Positions 8,433 to 18,075 are shown, counted from the first letter of the stretch. The stretch: 29,682 bases of DNA from Bacteroides fragilis (GCA_023664485.1 JAMPFK010000027.1:1-29682); one strand, 5' to 3'. The notes: a model not told the origin generated them from the sequence alone. Program-made: numbers and translations.

Positions 8433-9834
8433 GCTGTTTCAATACCTTTTCCTTTATTTTTTTAAAATAAGAGCGGTTCAACGCTATGAACATTATCAAA
8501 CCAAAGATACAGTTAAAACACTGCACAGCCTCTGTTAAAATATAGGAAGATACTGCAAAATACGCTAAAACAAGTGCCAAAACAAGCGATTTTTTCGTAA
8601 AGGCCATTTTTATGCTTTTTCTGATATCCAGAAATCTTATGACGAATAATGACAGATACGCGGCCAGTGTAGAAACAGACGCCGCAAACAGTCCTATGTG
8701 CCCGATCAGGGCAAAATCGATAATAATGTTAATAACCGCCGCTATTGCAGTCGTAAATCCGTTTTTCTTTGACTTCATCTGCGCCACATAAATACCTCCG
8801 ATAAACTGGCCCAGCATGGAAAAGATCAGGGCTATGACCAAAACTGGCGCATGATATATTCCGGGAAGATATTCCGCGGGAAATAATAAACAGAAAAACC
8901 AATAGTTGACTCCTAATAATAAAATGCAGACAGACCCAACGATTCCGAACATATGATTCATAACGGAGCTATAATAGACGTCTCTGTCCCTGTCCGACAT
9001 TACTTCTGTCGCACTCTGCTGCCATGACAAATGAAAAACGCCGAAAAAAGAGCTGCATAATGCCGGAACCTTATTTGCGATCGCATAAACGGCGTTATAT
9101 TCTACTCCTAAAAACTGTGTAATAAACGTTCTGTCAGAGACATTGATGATCCACCATGAGATGGCATTCGGTATCATCGGGGAAGAATATCTGATGATTT
9201 CGGCCAATACCGCGCCGGTTGCTTTTTTCATATGGATATATTTTAACAGCCCCGACATGAAAGCCATGATCAGAATGGAAACGATGTTTCCCATGGTATA
9301 GCCAAGCAAAATCCCCTTTAATCCCATAGGAAAAATATATACAAAAATGGTTACGAATGCCGACATCCCTATCACAAAAAAAATATTCGCAATCGTATAT
9401 ATATTTAATTTCTTTTCTCCGCGAATCCCCATCAGCAAAAAATTATTCAGGACTTCCGATGTCAGATAAATCAGAAAACAAACTATCATTTCATAATGAT
9501 CCGGATGAAAGACGCCGATCAGGATACCCGTTATACCCGCAATCATGATTCCCGCCAAATCCAGAAAGAATGCTGTGCTGATGATTTCTTCTTTTTTATC
9601 CGTGTCTTTTATATCTACTGTAAATCTGAAAACAGCTTCTCCCGAAGCTAAAGTAATAACAGGAGTCAGCAGCGTCGCATATGTGACCAGTAAATCAAAT
9701 AATCCATACTGGCCGGAAGAGAGCCATCTCGTATAGAGCGGCGTCATGATGAACATGATCCCTTTCGTGCAAAGCGTTCCAAAACTAAGAATTGTTGTAT
9801 TTTTTATAAGCGACTTACTTCGTTCTTTCATCAT
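8419..9834 (-). CDS. wzx: Polysaccharide flippase, Wzx-type (MOP superfamily)
   Basis: A protein of about 471 aa, almost entirely hydrophobic helices, with the typical N-terminus of lipopolysaccharide/polysaccharide flippases (SLIKNTTILSFGTLCTKG, then TPLYTRWLSSGQYGLFD). Family members move the undecaprenyl-linked repeat unit across the cytoplasmic membrane before polymerisation. Length fits the family (450-500 aa). I chose the ATG at 9834 rather than the TTG at 9843; no clear ribosome site precedes either. The gene overlaps the end of the beta-propeller gene by about 20 bases, so translation is probably coupled. With Wzy at 11091-12269 it defines a Wzx/Wzy-dependent pathway. Confidence 0.92.
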   Translation of the reverse strand: MMKERSKSLIKNTTILSFGTLCTKGIMFIMTPLYTRWLSSGQYGLFDLLVTYATLLTPVITLASGEAVFRFTVDIKDTDKKEEIISTAFFLDLAGIMIAGITGILIGVFHPDHYEMIVCFLIYLTSEVLNNFLLMGIRGEKKLNIYTIANIFFVIGMSAFVTIFVYIFPMGLKGILLGYTMGNIVSILIMAFMSGLLKYIHMKKATGAVLAEIIRYSSPMIPNAISWWIINVSDRTFITQFLGVEYNAVYAIANKVPALCSSFFGVFHLSWQQSATEVMSDRDRDVYYSSVMNHMFGIVGSVCILLLGVNYWFFCLLFPAEYLPGIYHAPVLVIALIFSMLGQFIGGIYVAQMKSKKNGFTTAIAAVINIIIDFALIGHIGLFAASVSTLAAYLSLFVIRFLDIRKSIKMAFTKKSLVLALVLAYFAVSSYILTEAVQCFNCIFGLIMFIALNRSYFKKIKEKVLKQHESV

Positions 9835-11074
9835 GCGGTTCAACTACCAAAATACTCCTTTTTCCAGATTGATACGTCGTATCCAACGCTGCCCTGTTCC
9901 TGTCGCGGAATATATGCGGATGCAGGTCGCATCTCTTTTCTCCATACATGAGCGGATTGTGGTATAACGATACTATTCTTTCGTATTTTCCATTCTCATA
10001 ATAAAAAAAATGTTGTTTATATTGATCATCCGGATAAGTATCGGAGAAAAAGGATATCCCATTATGTACAATTCCCGGATGTCCGTCCTGCTTTAAATAA
10101 GGGCTCTCAATCGTCTCATGGCTTCCCGTCTCTATATTATAAATTCTGTAAAATCCGATATAATCCTGATCGACCCCTGTAATTAAGATATGGCTGGCAT
10201 CGATCCACGCATAATGGGAAACGATATCTTTTCTTTCAAGGCATTTCAGTTCTCCCGAAAATACATTCATCACCCATAATGTCGCTTTAAATCCCGGCCT
10301 CCTGTCGGACTGCCATACATAAAAGAACATAGCATGCCTGCTGTCCGGGGCAATGGAAATATGATTAATATACCCAGCCCCTTTTTCTATATCGGGTATC
10401 AATGCGTTCAACTCCTTATATGTTACAATTAATTCTTCCCGGCCCTTCTCCAGATCAACAAAATAGATCCCGTCATTTGCCGGTACAGCCGAATCGATCA
10501 CATATCCATCCATATTATTGGAATACCCATATCCGGGCCTCAGCGCCTGCAGTCTGTCAAAATTTAAAGAAAGCCCCCACTTTTCATCCGGCGCGATATC
10601 ATATACGGCCATCGGATAATCTTTCTTTTCCTCCGTTAAGATTTTTTTCTTTATCAGGATATAACCGCCATTCCGATATTCATTGTAATAGACGCTTTGT
10701 CCGTCGTGACTCCATCTCGACCGGCATCCCATCTGCCAGCACCAGGCCCTTGTTTCAGCCGCTTTATAAAACGTTCCCTTCTTATAATCTGCAATCCAGA
10801 TCTCAAGCGGGTCTCTTCCTGCCCTTGCATTTTTTTCCAGTACATTCACCAGTATTTCATCAGGATTATCAGGGTTATCAGGCGTTATATCGAAATATCC
10901 GCAGAATACATGTTTCCTGCTCATTTCCAATTGATAAAATTCATAATCGGGCTCATGGCCGCAGACTATGTTTCTGCTCCCGAAATTATATTTTAATGAT
11001 TTTAAATATTCATAAGACGCCCTTAAATCATGGGCCCGTTCTTCACCGATCAAACCTTTTATCAGTTTCTTCAT
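9815..11074 (-). CDS. Predicted beta-propeller protein of unknown role
   Basis: A 419-aa soluble protein without a signal peptide or membrane segment. Blade-like repeats can be seen: SRWSHDGQSVYYNEY, YDIAPDEKWGLSLNF, ISIAPDSRHAMFFYVW and YAWIDASHILITG, like TolB/WD40-type propellers; some oligogalacturonate lyases share this pattern. It lies between Wzy and Wzx and overlaps the latter. Possible roles are a cytoplasmic scaffold, a glycan-binding or a glycan-cleaving protein; the sequence does not choose. The start is well supported by GGCGGAGGAATCGG before the ATG. The fold call is by eye. Confidence 0.6.
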   Translation of the reverse strand: MKKLIKGLIGEERAHDLRASYEYLKSLKYNFGSRNIVCGHEPDYEFYQLEMSRKHVFCGYFDITPDNPDNPDEILVNVLEKNARAGRDPLEIWIADYKKGTFYKAAETRAWCWQMGCRSRWSHDGQSVYYNEYRNGGYILIKKKILTEEKKDYPMAVYDIAPDEKWGLSLNFDRLQALRPGYGYSNNMDGYVIDSAVPANDGIYFVDLEKGREELIVTYKELNALIPDIEKGAGYINHISIAPDSRHAMFFYVWQSDRRPGFKATLWVMNVFSGELKCLERKDIVSHYAWIDASHILITGVDQDYIGFYRIYNIETGSHETIESPYLKQDGHPGIVHNGISFFSDTYPDDQYKQHFFYYENGKYERIVSLYHNPLMYGEKRCDLHPHIFRDRNRAALDTTYQSGKRSILVVEPHDERTK

Positions 11075-11090
11075 CCGATTCCTCCGCCTA

Positions 11091-12269
11091 TCATAATAAA
11101 CAGCTTAAGATTATGTATAAAACCGCATAACTTTCGTAGTAAAAAGAGACCTGAAATATATCGATGATATATATGGTAATGAATACCGCTATCATAAAGT
11201 ATTTATAATCATTTGAAATATCATGTTTTTTCTGTATTTTTGCAATATGATAAACCGGCGGAACATAATATAACAGGGTTCCAATTATACCAAGCGTCGC
11301 AAGCAGTTCCGCAAAATTATCATGGGCGTACACGCCCGGACCGCCGTTCATAACTGAATAATAGGTAAACTGTCCCAATCCATATCCAAATAAAGGCGTT
11401 TCCTTAAAGCACTGAATCGCCAGCGCCCTTAGAAAATTTCTATCCGTAATGGATACGTCCGCCGCCTTATTGGAAAAAAACTGCTGCATCATCGTCTGGA
11501 TCCTGTGCGACATACTTACGGAATAGTTCATTATCATATAAAAGGAAACGAGCAGGATACAGGCGGCGCATATCGTAATTCCGGTTATCTTCAATATTCT
11601 TTTCCTGTATTTCAGCAGAAAAAAGAGATATATACAGATAAAAGGAACGATTAGCAGTTTTCTTATCGCCGTCAGTACGGATGACAGGTATAAGAAAAAC
11701 AGAATGCCGAAATAAACTTTCCGCTTCCGCCCGGCAGTAAATAAACACTTGTAGACCGCAAATATCATGCCGACCAGCAAAAAGCAGGAATAATGGATCT
11801 GGGTGGAATAAACGCCCGCTCCAAGCCTTGCCCATACCCGCAGCCTGTTTCCTGCCGCCAGATAGCAGAATACCGTCATGACGATCAGGCAAAACAGATA
11901 TACATCCATCAGATATTCACATTTTTGTCTGACTCCGGCTGAATCGGATAACAGATACTGGCCTATATTTAAAATAATCAGCAGATATACGGCTACATTT
12001 ATAAAGCGGACATTAAATAAACTTTCATTCGGCGACCATATATAAGAACACAGGCAATAAAAAGCAAAAGCGGTATATCCAATCAAATAGGTATTTAAAT
12101 AGACTTTTTTATTCAATACGATATTAAAAACCGTTACCGCCGCTATTAAAACAACATATAATTCAAAATAACTTATTTTTGCATATAAAAACGGCTGCAT
12201 CACCAGAAAGATAATGCAAAAGACGGCTCCCAGCTGATTAATTCCGATTTTTAAAGGTTCTTTCCTCAT
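11091..12269 (-). CDS. wzy: Polysaccharide polymerase, Wzy-like membrane protein
   Basis: A 392-aa protein with about ten or more hydrophobic helices and a larger extracytoplasmic loop in the second half containing FGYGLGQFTYYSV and YAHDNFAELLATLGIIG. The G-x-G and H-x-N/H-D-N-x-x-E pattern is common to O-antigen ligase/polymerase (Wzy/WaaL) proteins. It would polymerise repeat units on the outer face of the membrane. Its ATG is preceded by GGAGATAAGAG and the gene overlaps the upstream glycosyltransferase by 32 bases. WaaL-type ligase is unlikely in a Gram-positive locus that already has LCP ligases. Confidence 0.87.
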   Translation of the reverse strand: MRKEPLKIGINQLGAVFCIIFLVMQPFLYAKISYFELYVVLIAAVTVFNIVLNKKVYLNTYLIGYTAFAFYCLCSYIWSPNESLFNVRFINVAVYLLIILNIGQYLLSDSAGVRQKCEYLMDVYLFCLIVMTVFCYLAAGNRLRVWARLGAGVYSTQIHYSCFLLVGMIFAVYKCLFTAGRKRKVYFGILFFLYLSSVLTAIRKLLIVPFICIYLFFLLKYRKRILKITGITICAACILLVSFYMIMNYSVSMSHRIQTMMQQFFSNKAADVSITDRNFLRALAIQCFKETPLFGYGLGQFTYYSVMNGGPGVYAHDNFAELLATLGIIGTLLYYVPPVYHIAKIQKKHDISNDYKYFMIAVFITIYIIDIFQVSFYYESYAVLYIILSCLL

Positions 12270-13359
12270 CTCTTATCTCCGGCGCCTTAATAAGCCCTGT
12301 CCGCAGCAAATCCCCTGAATCCGAATATCGTTCCGACCCTGCGTATTTAAATTCAAAATCGCCTTTCTGCCCGTCGAGCACATTAAGATACTGCTTATAT
12401 TGCGCGCTTCCTTTATAGTAATTTCCCTTACCGGCAATTTCCCGATACCTGGCGATATCCGCCGGCATAAATTTGTAATGCATTAACGCGATAAAACAAT
12501 CCTGTCCAATATTATTCCGATAGGGAAACGGCGAATGGGAATTGCACTGTATGCAATAGTCCGAAAAAAAGAGCAACGGATATTTGGTCAGCAGCGCGTC
12601 GCTATGAAAGACGCGTTTTCTGAATCCCCCTCTGACCTCCTCCATGACCGTCGTCCTGTGAACCGTATAGGTATCGGTATCAAAATAACGCATATCCTCA
12701 TAAGGATCCGGGCAATCGTTCAGGGAAGAGAGCGAATCCGCATACATATCCAGGAGAATGGCTCTGACCCGGTTCATTTTCTTTTTTTCCGCATATTCTA
12801 TCAATCCGTGGATTCCATTTTGTTCGATTCCAACATAGGACAACAGTTCGTCGATATCCGCTATCAAATACCATCGTCCATGTCCATAATCATCCACGAT
12901 ACGATTGATCCATGCCTCCCTTCTTACAGAAGTATAATCATCTTTGACCTCAAATAAGGAAACGTCATCCTGTTCTGATAGAAATTCGAAGGTTCCGTCT
13001 GAAGAACCATTATCGATGAATGCGAACTGTGTGACGCCGATTTTTCGATAATGCTCCAGGAATTTTTTGACCCTGTACAATTCGTTTTTTACGGCGACGA
13101 CGGCAATCACCTCTTTGTTATGGAACTCGCGCCACCTGCAGCGGCGCAGTTTACAGTGATAGAACTCTTCTATGAATTCCCTGCTTTCCGGATTGGAAAA
13201 ATATAATTTTTGAAAAGCGCGGTTCCAAATATGATTTTCCTTAATTTCAGTGTTCTGGCAATGCCTCCGTAATTCCAGATATTCCGCTCTGTTTTTTTTA
13301 CGCAGATATCCAACCCATGGTTTCAAAATACATTTCAGTTTTCTGACGAAATTACGCAC
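12238..13359 (-). CDS. Glycosyltransferase, GT2-like (Glyco_tranf_2_4 / GT92-like type)
   Basis: A 373-aa protein with VIAVVAVKNELYRVKKFLEHY, FIDNGSSDGTFEFL and the metal-site segment YLIADIDELL (D-x-D-E). This pattern marks the GT2-related group that starts with A-V-K-N-E and has an ID-x-GS-x-DGT loop. The first ~60 residues are basic and may bind the membrane. The start is GTG with a GAGGT site about 10 nt before it. It follows a GT2 gene by 12 nt and overlaps Wzy. It probably adds one sugar of the repeat unit; donor and acceptor are unknown. Confidence 0.82.
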   Translation of the reverse strand: MRNFVRKLKCILKPWVGYLRKKNRAEYLELRRHCQNTEIKENHIWNRAFQKLYFSNPESREFIEEFYHCKLRRCRWREFHNKEVIAVVAVKNELYRVKKFLEHYRKIGVTQFAFIDNGSSDGTFEFLSEQDDVSLFEVKDDYTSVRREAWINRIVDDYGHGRWYLIADIDELLSYVGIEQNGIHGLIEYAEKKKMNRVRAILLDMYADSLSSLNDCPDPYEDMRYFDTDTYTVHRTTVMEEVRGGFRKRVFHSDALLTKYPLLFFSDYCIQCNSHSPFPYRNNIGQDCFIALMHYKFMPADIARYREIAGKGNYYKGSAQYKQYLNVLDGQKGDFEFKYAGSERYSDSGDLLRTGLIKAPEIRDEERTFKNRN

Positions 13360-13371
13360 GATACAGCTACC

Positions 13372-14316
13372 TCATAAATGACGTTTTACGAAATCATTGA
13401 CTGTCAGATATATATGCGGACTGATTCCATACAAAATGCTTTTCAATAGATTCCGCAGGGAATGGGCGGTTCTTAATGCGAACTTCTTATCGCCGTCCTT
13501 TCTTTTCCCAATATATAACGCGTTTAAATACAGCATGCATATATAGTCCATGACAATATTTTTCCCTGCTCCTCCGTATGAGCTGAAAATATCATATAAC
13601 CGCCTGCTGACAAATAAGATATCGTCCGCATGTTTGTCCTGTGACGACGTGTCGTTACCAATCGACTCTTCTCTCATACAGTGATAGTAAAAACTGTAAT
13701 TTATATAAGAGACGCTGTGTGCGTGCAGGTATACCTGCGGCGTCCATAATTCGTCCTCATGAAAAATTCCCTCTTCAAAGAAAAGTCGATTCTCCATAAT
13801 CATCGCCCTTTTATACAGCGCAAATGGCGCGCACATGGACATCGCTTTCCGGCGGATCCCTTCTGTCAGGAAATCTATCCCTTCGCAGGGATATTTTTTC
13901 TCTCTTCTCTCCCTGTTATGGCGGTACAGCCTGCCGTTTGAAGAAAGATACGCTTTCCCGGCCACGATATCGCATCGATACTTCAAAGCTTCTTCCATCA
14001 GATATTCGCAGGCATGTAACTCGACATAGTCGTCGCTGTCCACAAATAGAATGTATTCCCCTTCAGCCGCCGTCAGCCCCCGGTTCCTCGCTCCTGAAAG
14101 CCCGCGGTTTTCCTGATGGACGGCCCGGACGTTGTGATATCCGGACGCGTATTCGTCACAGATGATCCCGGAACCATCTGTTGAGCCATCGTCGATTAAC
14201 AGGATTTCCATCTGTTTCCATGTCTGATTCACCAGAGATTCCACACATCTTCCGATCTCATTCCGGACATTGTAGACCGGCACAATTACAGAAACCATGA
14301 CTTCGCCGCTTTTCAT
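13372..14316 (-). CDS. Family 2 glycosyltransferase
   Basis: A 314-aa GT2 protein: VSVIVPVYNVRNEIGRCVESL at the start, LLIDDGSTDGSG, ENRGLSGARNRGL and FVDSDDYVE, which holds the DXD motif. These are the standard nucleotide-sugar and metal-binding segments of EpsJ/WbbD-like transferases acting on the cytoplasmic face of the membrane. The C-terminus has a hydrophobic/basic tail. The ATG overlaps the stop of the upstream GT4 gene (ATGA, 4 bases), so the pair is translationally coupled. Confidence 0.92.
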   Translation of the reverse strand: MKSGEVMVSVIVPVYNVRNEIGRCVESLVNQTWKQMEILLIDDGSTDGSGIICDEYASGYHNVRAVHQENRGLSGARNRGLTAAEGEYILFVDSDDYVELHACEYLMEEALKYRCDIVAGKAYLSSNGRLYRHNRERREKKYPCEGIDFLTEGIRRKAMSMCAPFALYKRAMIMENRLFFEEGIFHEDELWTPQVYLHAHSVSYINYSFYYHCMREESIGNDTSSQDKHADDILFVSRRLYDIFSSYGGAGKNIVMDYICMLYLNALYIGKRKDGDKKFALRTAHSLRNLLKSILYGISPHIYLTVNDFVKRHL

Positions 14317-15497
14317 ATCGAATTCCCCACATGCTTTGTCATTTCAGCCTCGAATATTTTATTCGCTATCTTTGAATACAGATAATCCTTCCGGCGTTCG
14401 GACCTCGCCGCCCTGTACATTTTTCTGCAGCTTTCCGGATGCGTGAGCAGAAAACTGAGCACCCCGTATATTTCTTCTTCGCCGGACGTTTCTAAATATC
14501 GTACATTGCCGCCCGTATCTATATGATGAAAACCTGAAAGATTCCTGCATACGCAAGGTACGCCCAGTGCCACAGCCTGTTCCCACATAACCGAATGTAA
14601 ACCGGGAAAAACGGCTAAGTCCGCCGCCGCCATCATCTCATAGGTTCCAGGAGCATCCTGCCATCCCGCGAACTGAATTTTTTCGTTATCGATAAGCCCG
14701 TCAAATTCTTCCCGTATTTCCTCAGCGATACTTCCAAATAGCAGTAATTTTACTTTCTCATTCCTTATCTTCTTGACCGCTTTCAGCAGATTCAGCGTTT
14801 CATACCGACAGGAATTCATTTTTCCCCCGGTCACGATCAGGAAATCGTCTCTTTTTACGCCGAACTTTTCGCGTATGCGCCGTTTTGATTCCGGGGAGTC
14901 CGCCTTTTCTACGAAATCGTCATCGGCGCCCATTAACAATAACTCGCAGCGATTCTCCGGAATACCATATAAATCCGTCAGGAAATCGACTCTGGCCGGG
15001 ACAACGCCATAAAACTTTTTAACATACGGTTCTATTTTATGAATACAATGCTTCCAAAGGCATCCATGCAGAATGTTTTTGGAGAGCCAGCCGTGCGCGC
15101 CATTCAAAAAGTCCACATGATTATCTACATACGCGGTTACGCCCGGATTCCTTTTCAGGTACCTGGCAATGGTCGTCAGATCCGGAAACTGGCAGTCATG
15201 AATGAACAGAATATCCGCCTGTTCCGACTCTACGGCCCGATATAACCCTTTATATATCTTCAATCTGCTATGAACATTTCCCCAATATACGGGAAGCCTG
15301 ATAACCTTAACTCCATCCTCATTGCGATATAAGCTATCCGGCTTTCTTTCCACTTTACCTTCCGAATTCCATCCCCATTGAGAGGCAATAACGGTCACTT
15401 CATTTCCCAGCCTTTTATGATACTTTGACAGCAGATTCTCCTGATACTGGAATCCATCGGTGTATGCGCCGCACAGACAGATATGCGCTATTTTCAA
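14313..15497 (-). CDS. Family 4 glycosyltransferase (GT-B fold)
   Basis: A 394-aa protein with an N-terminal Rossmann half (MKIAHICLCGAYTDGFQYQE) and a C-terminal UDP-sugar-binding half: VTGGKMNSCRYETLL-type segment, FAGWQDAPGTYEMMAAADLAVFPG and the E-x-x-A-L-G-V-P-C-V pattern of GT4 enzymes. The start is TTG, overlapping the stop of the deacetylase-like gene by 4 bases. It likely transfers a sugar from a nucleotide donor to the lipid-linked intermediate. The E-x7-E motif is degenerate here (W-E-Q-A-V-A-L-G), so the exact family is less certain. Confidence 0.87.
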   Translation of the reverse strand: MKIAHICLCGAYTDGFQYQENLLSKYHKRLGNEVTVIASQWGWNSEGKVERKPDSLYRNEDGVKVIRLPVYWGNVHSRLKIYKGLYRAVESEQADILFIHDCQFPDLTTIARYLKRNPGVTAYVDNHVDFLNGAHGWLSKNILHGCLWKHCIHKIEPYVKKFYGVVPARVDFLTDLYGIPENRCELLLMGADDDFVEKADSPESKRRIREKFGVKRDDFLIVTGGKMNSCRYETLNLLKAVKKIRNEKVKLLLFGSIAEEIREEFDGLIDNEKIQFAGWQDAPGTYEMMAAADLAVFPGLHSVMWEQAVALGVPCVCRNLSGFHHIDTGGNVRYLETSGEEEIYGVLSFLLTHPESCRKMYRAARSERRKDYLYSKIANKIFEAEMTKHVGNSI

Positions 15498-16201
15498 CCT
15501 CTTTCACATCCTTCATAAACAGCGGAAAATCGACAAATTCCAAAGCTTTTGATACTTTTTATCAATTCTTCCAGCGTTTCCCACAGTCCGTATTTTTCGA
15601 TCTCCCAGCTGTGCCCCCAGACGGCAACGACGCCGTCTCTGTCTCTTTCAAATTCGATTAATCTTTGGATCAGCTCAAAATAAGGCAGCGTCCGATGTGC
15701 CGCCACATAGAACAGCTCCCTGTACGACCCGTTTTTTACCGCGTTTCCCATCAATGAGCGAATGCCCCGCGGATAAAAATGGATTGCCGGTTTCAATAAA
15801 CCGTCCGCAGGATCTCTGAAGCACATTGTATCGGCGGTTCGCAGGCGCCGGTAATATTTTTTTGCAGTTTTCAATATTGCAGGGTCGTATCTTCCGCCGG
15901 GAAAGCAGAAAGAATTTACTTCATGGGAAAGGATTTCTTCAAGATATTCCTTATTGTTCCTAATTTCTCCTTCAACGGCCGCAGGAGGAATATCCGTCAA
16001 ATACTTATGGTTCTCTGTGTGGCCGCCAAACGCTACATATTCTGATTCGGCGTTTCTTATCATTTCCGGCGTGAGTACCTTTCTTCCCTCGGCGTTTCCT
16101 GTAGGTACAAAAAACATTCCCGGTATCTCATATTTCTCATGTATCTCAAATAATCTCTGATCCTCTAACGCGCCGTCATCCCAGCTGAATATGATTTTCA
16201 T
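15494..16201 (-). CDS. Polysaccharide-deacetylase-like protein (NodB/CE4 type), cytoplasmic
   Basis: A 235-aa protein with a NodB-like order of motifs: FSWDDGALED at the N-terminus (metal-binding Asp in place of the usual TFDDG), GGHTENHKYL (H-x3-H metal ligands), CFPGGRYD in place of the usual arginine motif, and WGHSWEIEKYG near the C-terminus (catalytic-His-type motif). It has no signal peptide, so it would act inside the cell on a nucleotide sugar or lipid-linked sugar, unlike most peptidoglycan or chitin deacetylases. It starts 1 nt after the upstream GT4 stop and overlaps the next GT4 gene. Metal ligands seem intact; substrate unknown. Confidence 0.8.
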   Translation of the reverse strand: MKIIFSWDDGALEDQRLFEIHEKYEIPGMFFVPTGNAEGRKVLTPEMIRNAESEYVAFGGHTENHKYLTDIPPAAVEGEIRNNKEYLEEILSHEVNSFCFPGGRYDPAILKTAKKYYRRLRTADTMCFRDPADGLLKPAIHFYPRGIRSLMGNAVKNGSYRELFYVAAHRTLPYFELIQRLIEFERDRDGVVAVWGHSWEIEKYGLWETLEELIKSIKSFGICRFSAVYEGCERG

Positions 16202-16202
16202 T

Positions 16203-17309
16203 TTATAATCTGTACCTTTCTTCCTTTATCAGGGAACATATCCCCTGCAAATCTCCGCATCTGACCACATTGCTGTCCGGCACGCTTTCCGGGCTTCCCC
16301 CCGTCCGGTAGGTAATGCAGGGCGTACCGCATGCCTGCGCTTCCAGATTCACAGTCGGATAATTATCTTCATAAGTCAGATTCACGAAAATATCCGCATC
16401 GGTATAAACAGACGCCAATTCTTTCTGCCCATCCGTCTTTTCTATTCCAATGACGCCCTGAGGAAGCATCCGAATCTGCTTCTTGGTCAATCCTGCCAGC
16501 ACGATTGTATATTCGTCCCCCAGCATGCCGGCCAGTTTCAGAAAATCCCCGAATCCTTTTCTTTCATTCCATACGTTCGCCACGCCAAGTACCATCTTGC
16601 CCTTAATGTTATGATCCTCCCGGAAAGTACCGTGTGTCGGCCGGAAAATGGCGGGGTCGATTTCATTATGCCTGACGGATACAGGGTACTCTTTCAGGAA
16701 GCTTTCCCGGACGAGTCCGGCCAGCCAACAGGACGGCACAATAACAGATAAATTGTCCACGCCGGTAAACGCCTTTCGTTTTCTCTTAAAATTCCCGCCG
16801 CTCCTGTCCAGAAATACGCTTGCGGGATATTCTTTTTTCTGCGGGCAATTACGGCACCGCTCCCTCCATTTATGGCATTTTACATAAGTAAAATGCGAAC
16901 AATGTCCGGTAAACGCCCAGCAGTCATGCAGCGTCCATTTCTTTTCGATTCCGGGACGCTCCTTTAGCCATTGAAATAAAAGCTCGATATTGATGTAATA
17001 TCCGTGCAGGTTATGGAGCCAGACCAGATCCGGCTCATAATCGCCGGCCCACCGTAAGAACTTTTCAGTGGCTTTCTCAGAGCCAAATCCGTGCGCATCA
17101 AACAGCCTTGTCCGGACGGCGTGCATTTTTACATCAAAGTCCGTGCCAATCCTGACGCCATATTTCTGATATTCTTCCGGCACATTTCCCCAACGGCCAT
17201 AGGCCGCCTTCACTTCATGTCCATCCTTTTCAAACTGCTCCGCCAGCTGTGCGCATATTTTCCCTGTGCTGGTCGTTCCGAGCACTTCATTTATCAACAA
17301 TACTTTCAT
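16203..17309 (-). CDS. Family 4 glycosyltransferase with Cys-rich insert
   Basis: A 368-aa GT-B protein: MKVLLINEVLGTTSTGKICAQL at the start, LGVANVWNERKGFGDFLKLA in the middle, and YEDNYPTVNLEAQACGTPCITYRTGGSPESV at the end with the E-x7-E-type donor site. Between the lobes lies a Cys motif, C-W-A-F-T-G-H-C-S followed by K-C-H-K-W-x3-C-x2-CP, common in WcaC-like colanic-acid/capsule transferases and possibly a metal-binding knuckle. It lies 7 nt after the GT2 gene. Role: one sugar addition in repeat-unit assembly. Confidence 0.9.
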   Translation of the reverse strand: MKVLLINEVLGTTSTGKICAQLAEQFEKDGHEVKAAYGRWGNVPEEYQKYGVRIGTDFDVKMHAVRTRLFDAHGFGSEKATEKFLRWAGDYEPDLVWLHNLHGYYINIELLFQWLKERPGIEKKWTLHDCWAFTGHCSHFTYVKCHKWRERCRNCPQKKEYPASVFLDRSGGNFKRKRKAFTGVDNLSVIVPSCWLAGLVRESFLKEYPVSVRHNEIDPAIFRPTHGTFREDHNIKGKMVLGVANVWNERKGFGDFLKLAGMLGDEYTIVLAGLTKKQIRMLPQGVIGIEKTDGQKELASVYTDADIFVNLTYEDNYPTVNLEAQACGTPCITYRTGGSPESVPDSNVVRCGDLQGICSLIKEERYRL

Positions 17310-17316
17310 AAGGCTT

Positions 17317-18075
17317 TTACCTTCTTAACAACGCATATTTCATCAATTCCTGCCCGGCGCACTCCAGAAAATACAGCCTTGAATATCCGTTCTCCCTGTA
17401 TACCCGGTACTTGGCGCCTATTCTTTTTATTGTCTTCCCGATCGATTTGGGGGACCCTGCGCCGCCAGTCGGATAATTGGTAAGCACCTTATCGATAATT
17501 TCAACGGTCATATCCATCTTTACAGCTCTCAGATACCAGCCGTAATCGTCATGTATATTATGGATTCCGTAACCTCCAACGGCTTTATAGCATTCCCTTT
17601 TTACAAACATTGCCGGATGGTTGAAATTCCTTGTCGTCTTATATTTCCTGTCCCTGCCGCGTTTTATAATTAATTGTCCTCCGTTATGTATTCTGATCGA
17701 TCCCATATAGATATCAGCCGGCTCTTTTCCCTTTTTCCTGCTGTTTTCCACCGCCTGCTCTATGCTCTCTAACGCGCCTTCTTCATACCAGTCGTCGGAA
17801 TTCAGAATCCCTATGAAATCTCCCGCGGCATATTTCAGGCCTTTATTCATCGCATCATATATTCCGCGGTCTTTTTCACTTATCCATTTATACGCGTACC
17901 CCTTGTCGCGAAAAGCCGTTTCGTATTTCTGAATGATTTCCAGGGTTCCATCCGTGGACATACCATCGATTAAAAGATACTCGACATTTTGACAGGTCTG
18001 GGCCAGGACCGATTGAATCGTCCTTTCTATCGTCTTTTCACTGTTAAAGCAGACCGTAATAATGGTTATTCTCAA
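17317..18075 (-). CDS. Family 2 glycosyltransferase (WcaA/EpsE-like)
   Basis: A GT2 protein of about 252 aa: ITIITVCFNSEKTIERTIQSV, LLIDGMSTDGTLEII, EKDRGIYDAMNKGLKYAAGD and ILNSDDWYE, the last with the metal-binding DD. This subgroup often adds the second sugar to the undecaprenyl-linked first sugar, fitting its place right after the initiating transferase. I prefer the TTG at 18075, preceded by GAGGCGG, which gives the family's usual M-R-I-T-I-I-T start; a TTG at 18090 is also possible. Confidence 0.9.
   Translation of the reverse strand: MRITIITVCFNSEKTIERTIQSVLAQTCQNVEYLLIDGMSTDGTLEIIQKYETAFRDKGYAYKWISEKDRGIYDAMNKGLKYAAGDFIGILNSDDWYEEGALESIEQAVENSRKKGKEPADIYMGSIRIHNGGQLIIKRGRDRKYKTTRNFNHPAMFVKRECYKAVGGYGIHNIHDDYGWYLRAVKMDMTVEIIDKVLTNYPTGGAGSPKSIGKTIKRIGAKYRVYRENGYSRLYFLECAGQELMKYALLRR

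Noticed and set aside
16297..16302. C6 runs at 16297-16302, 19961-19966 and 26808-26813 as further switch tracts
   Set aside because: Six bases is short for frequent slippage and all three are in intact conserved motifs.
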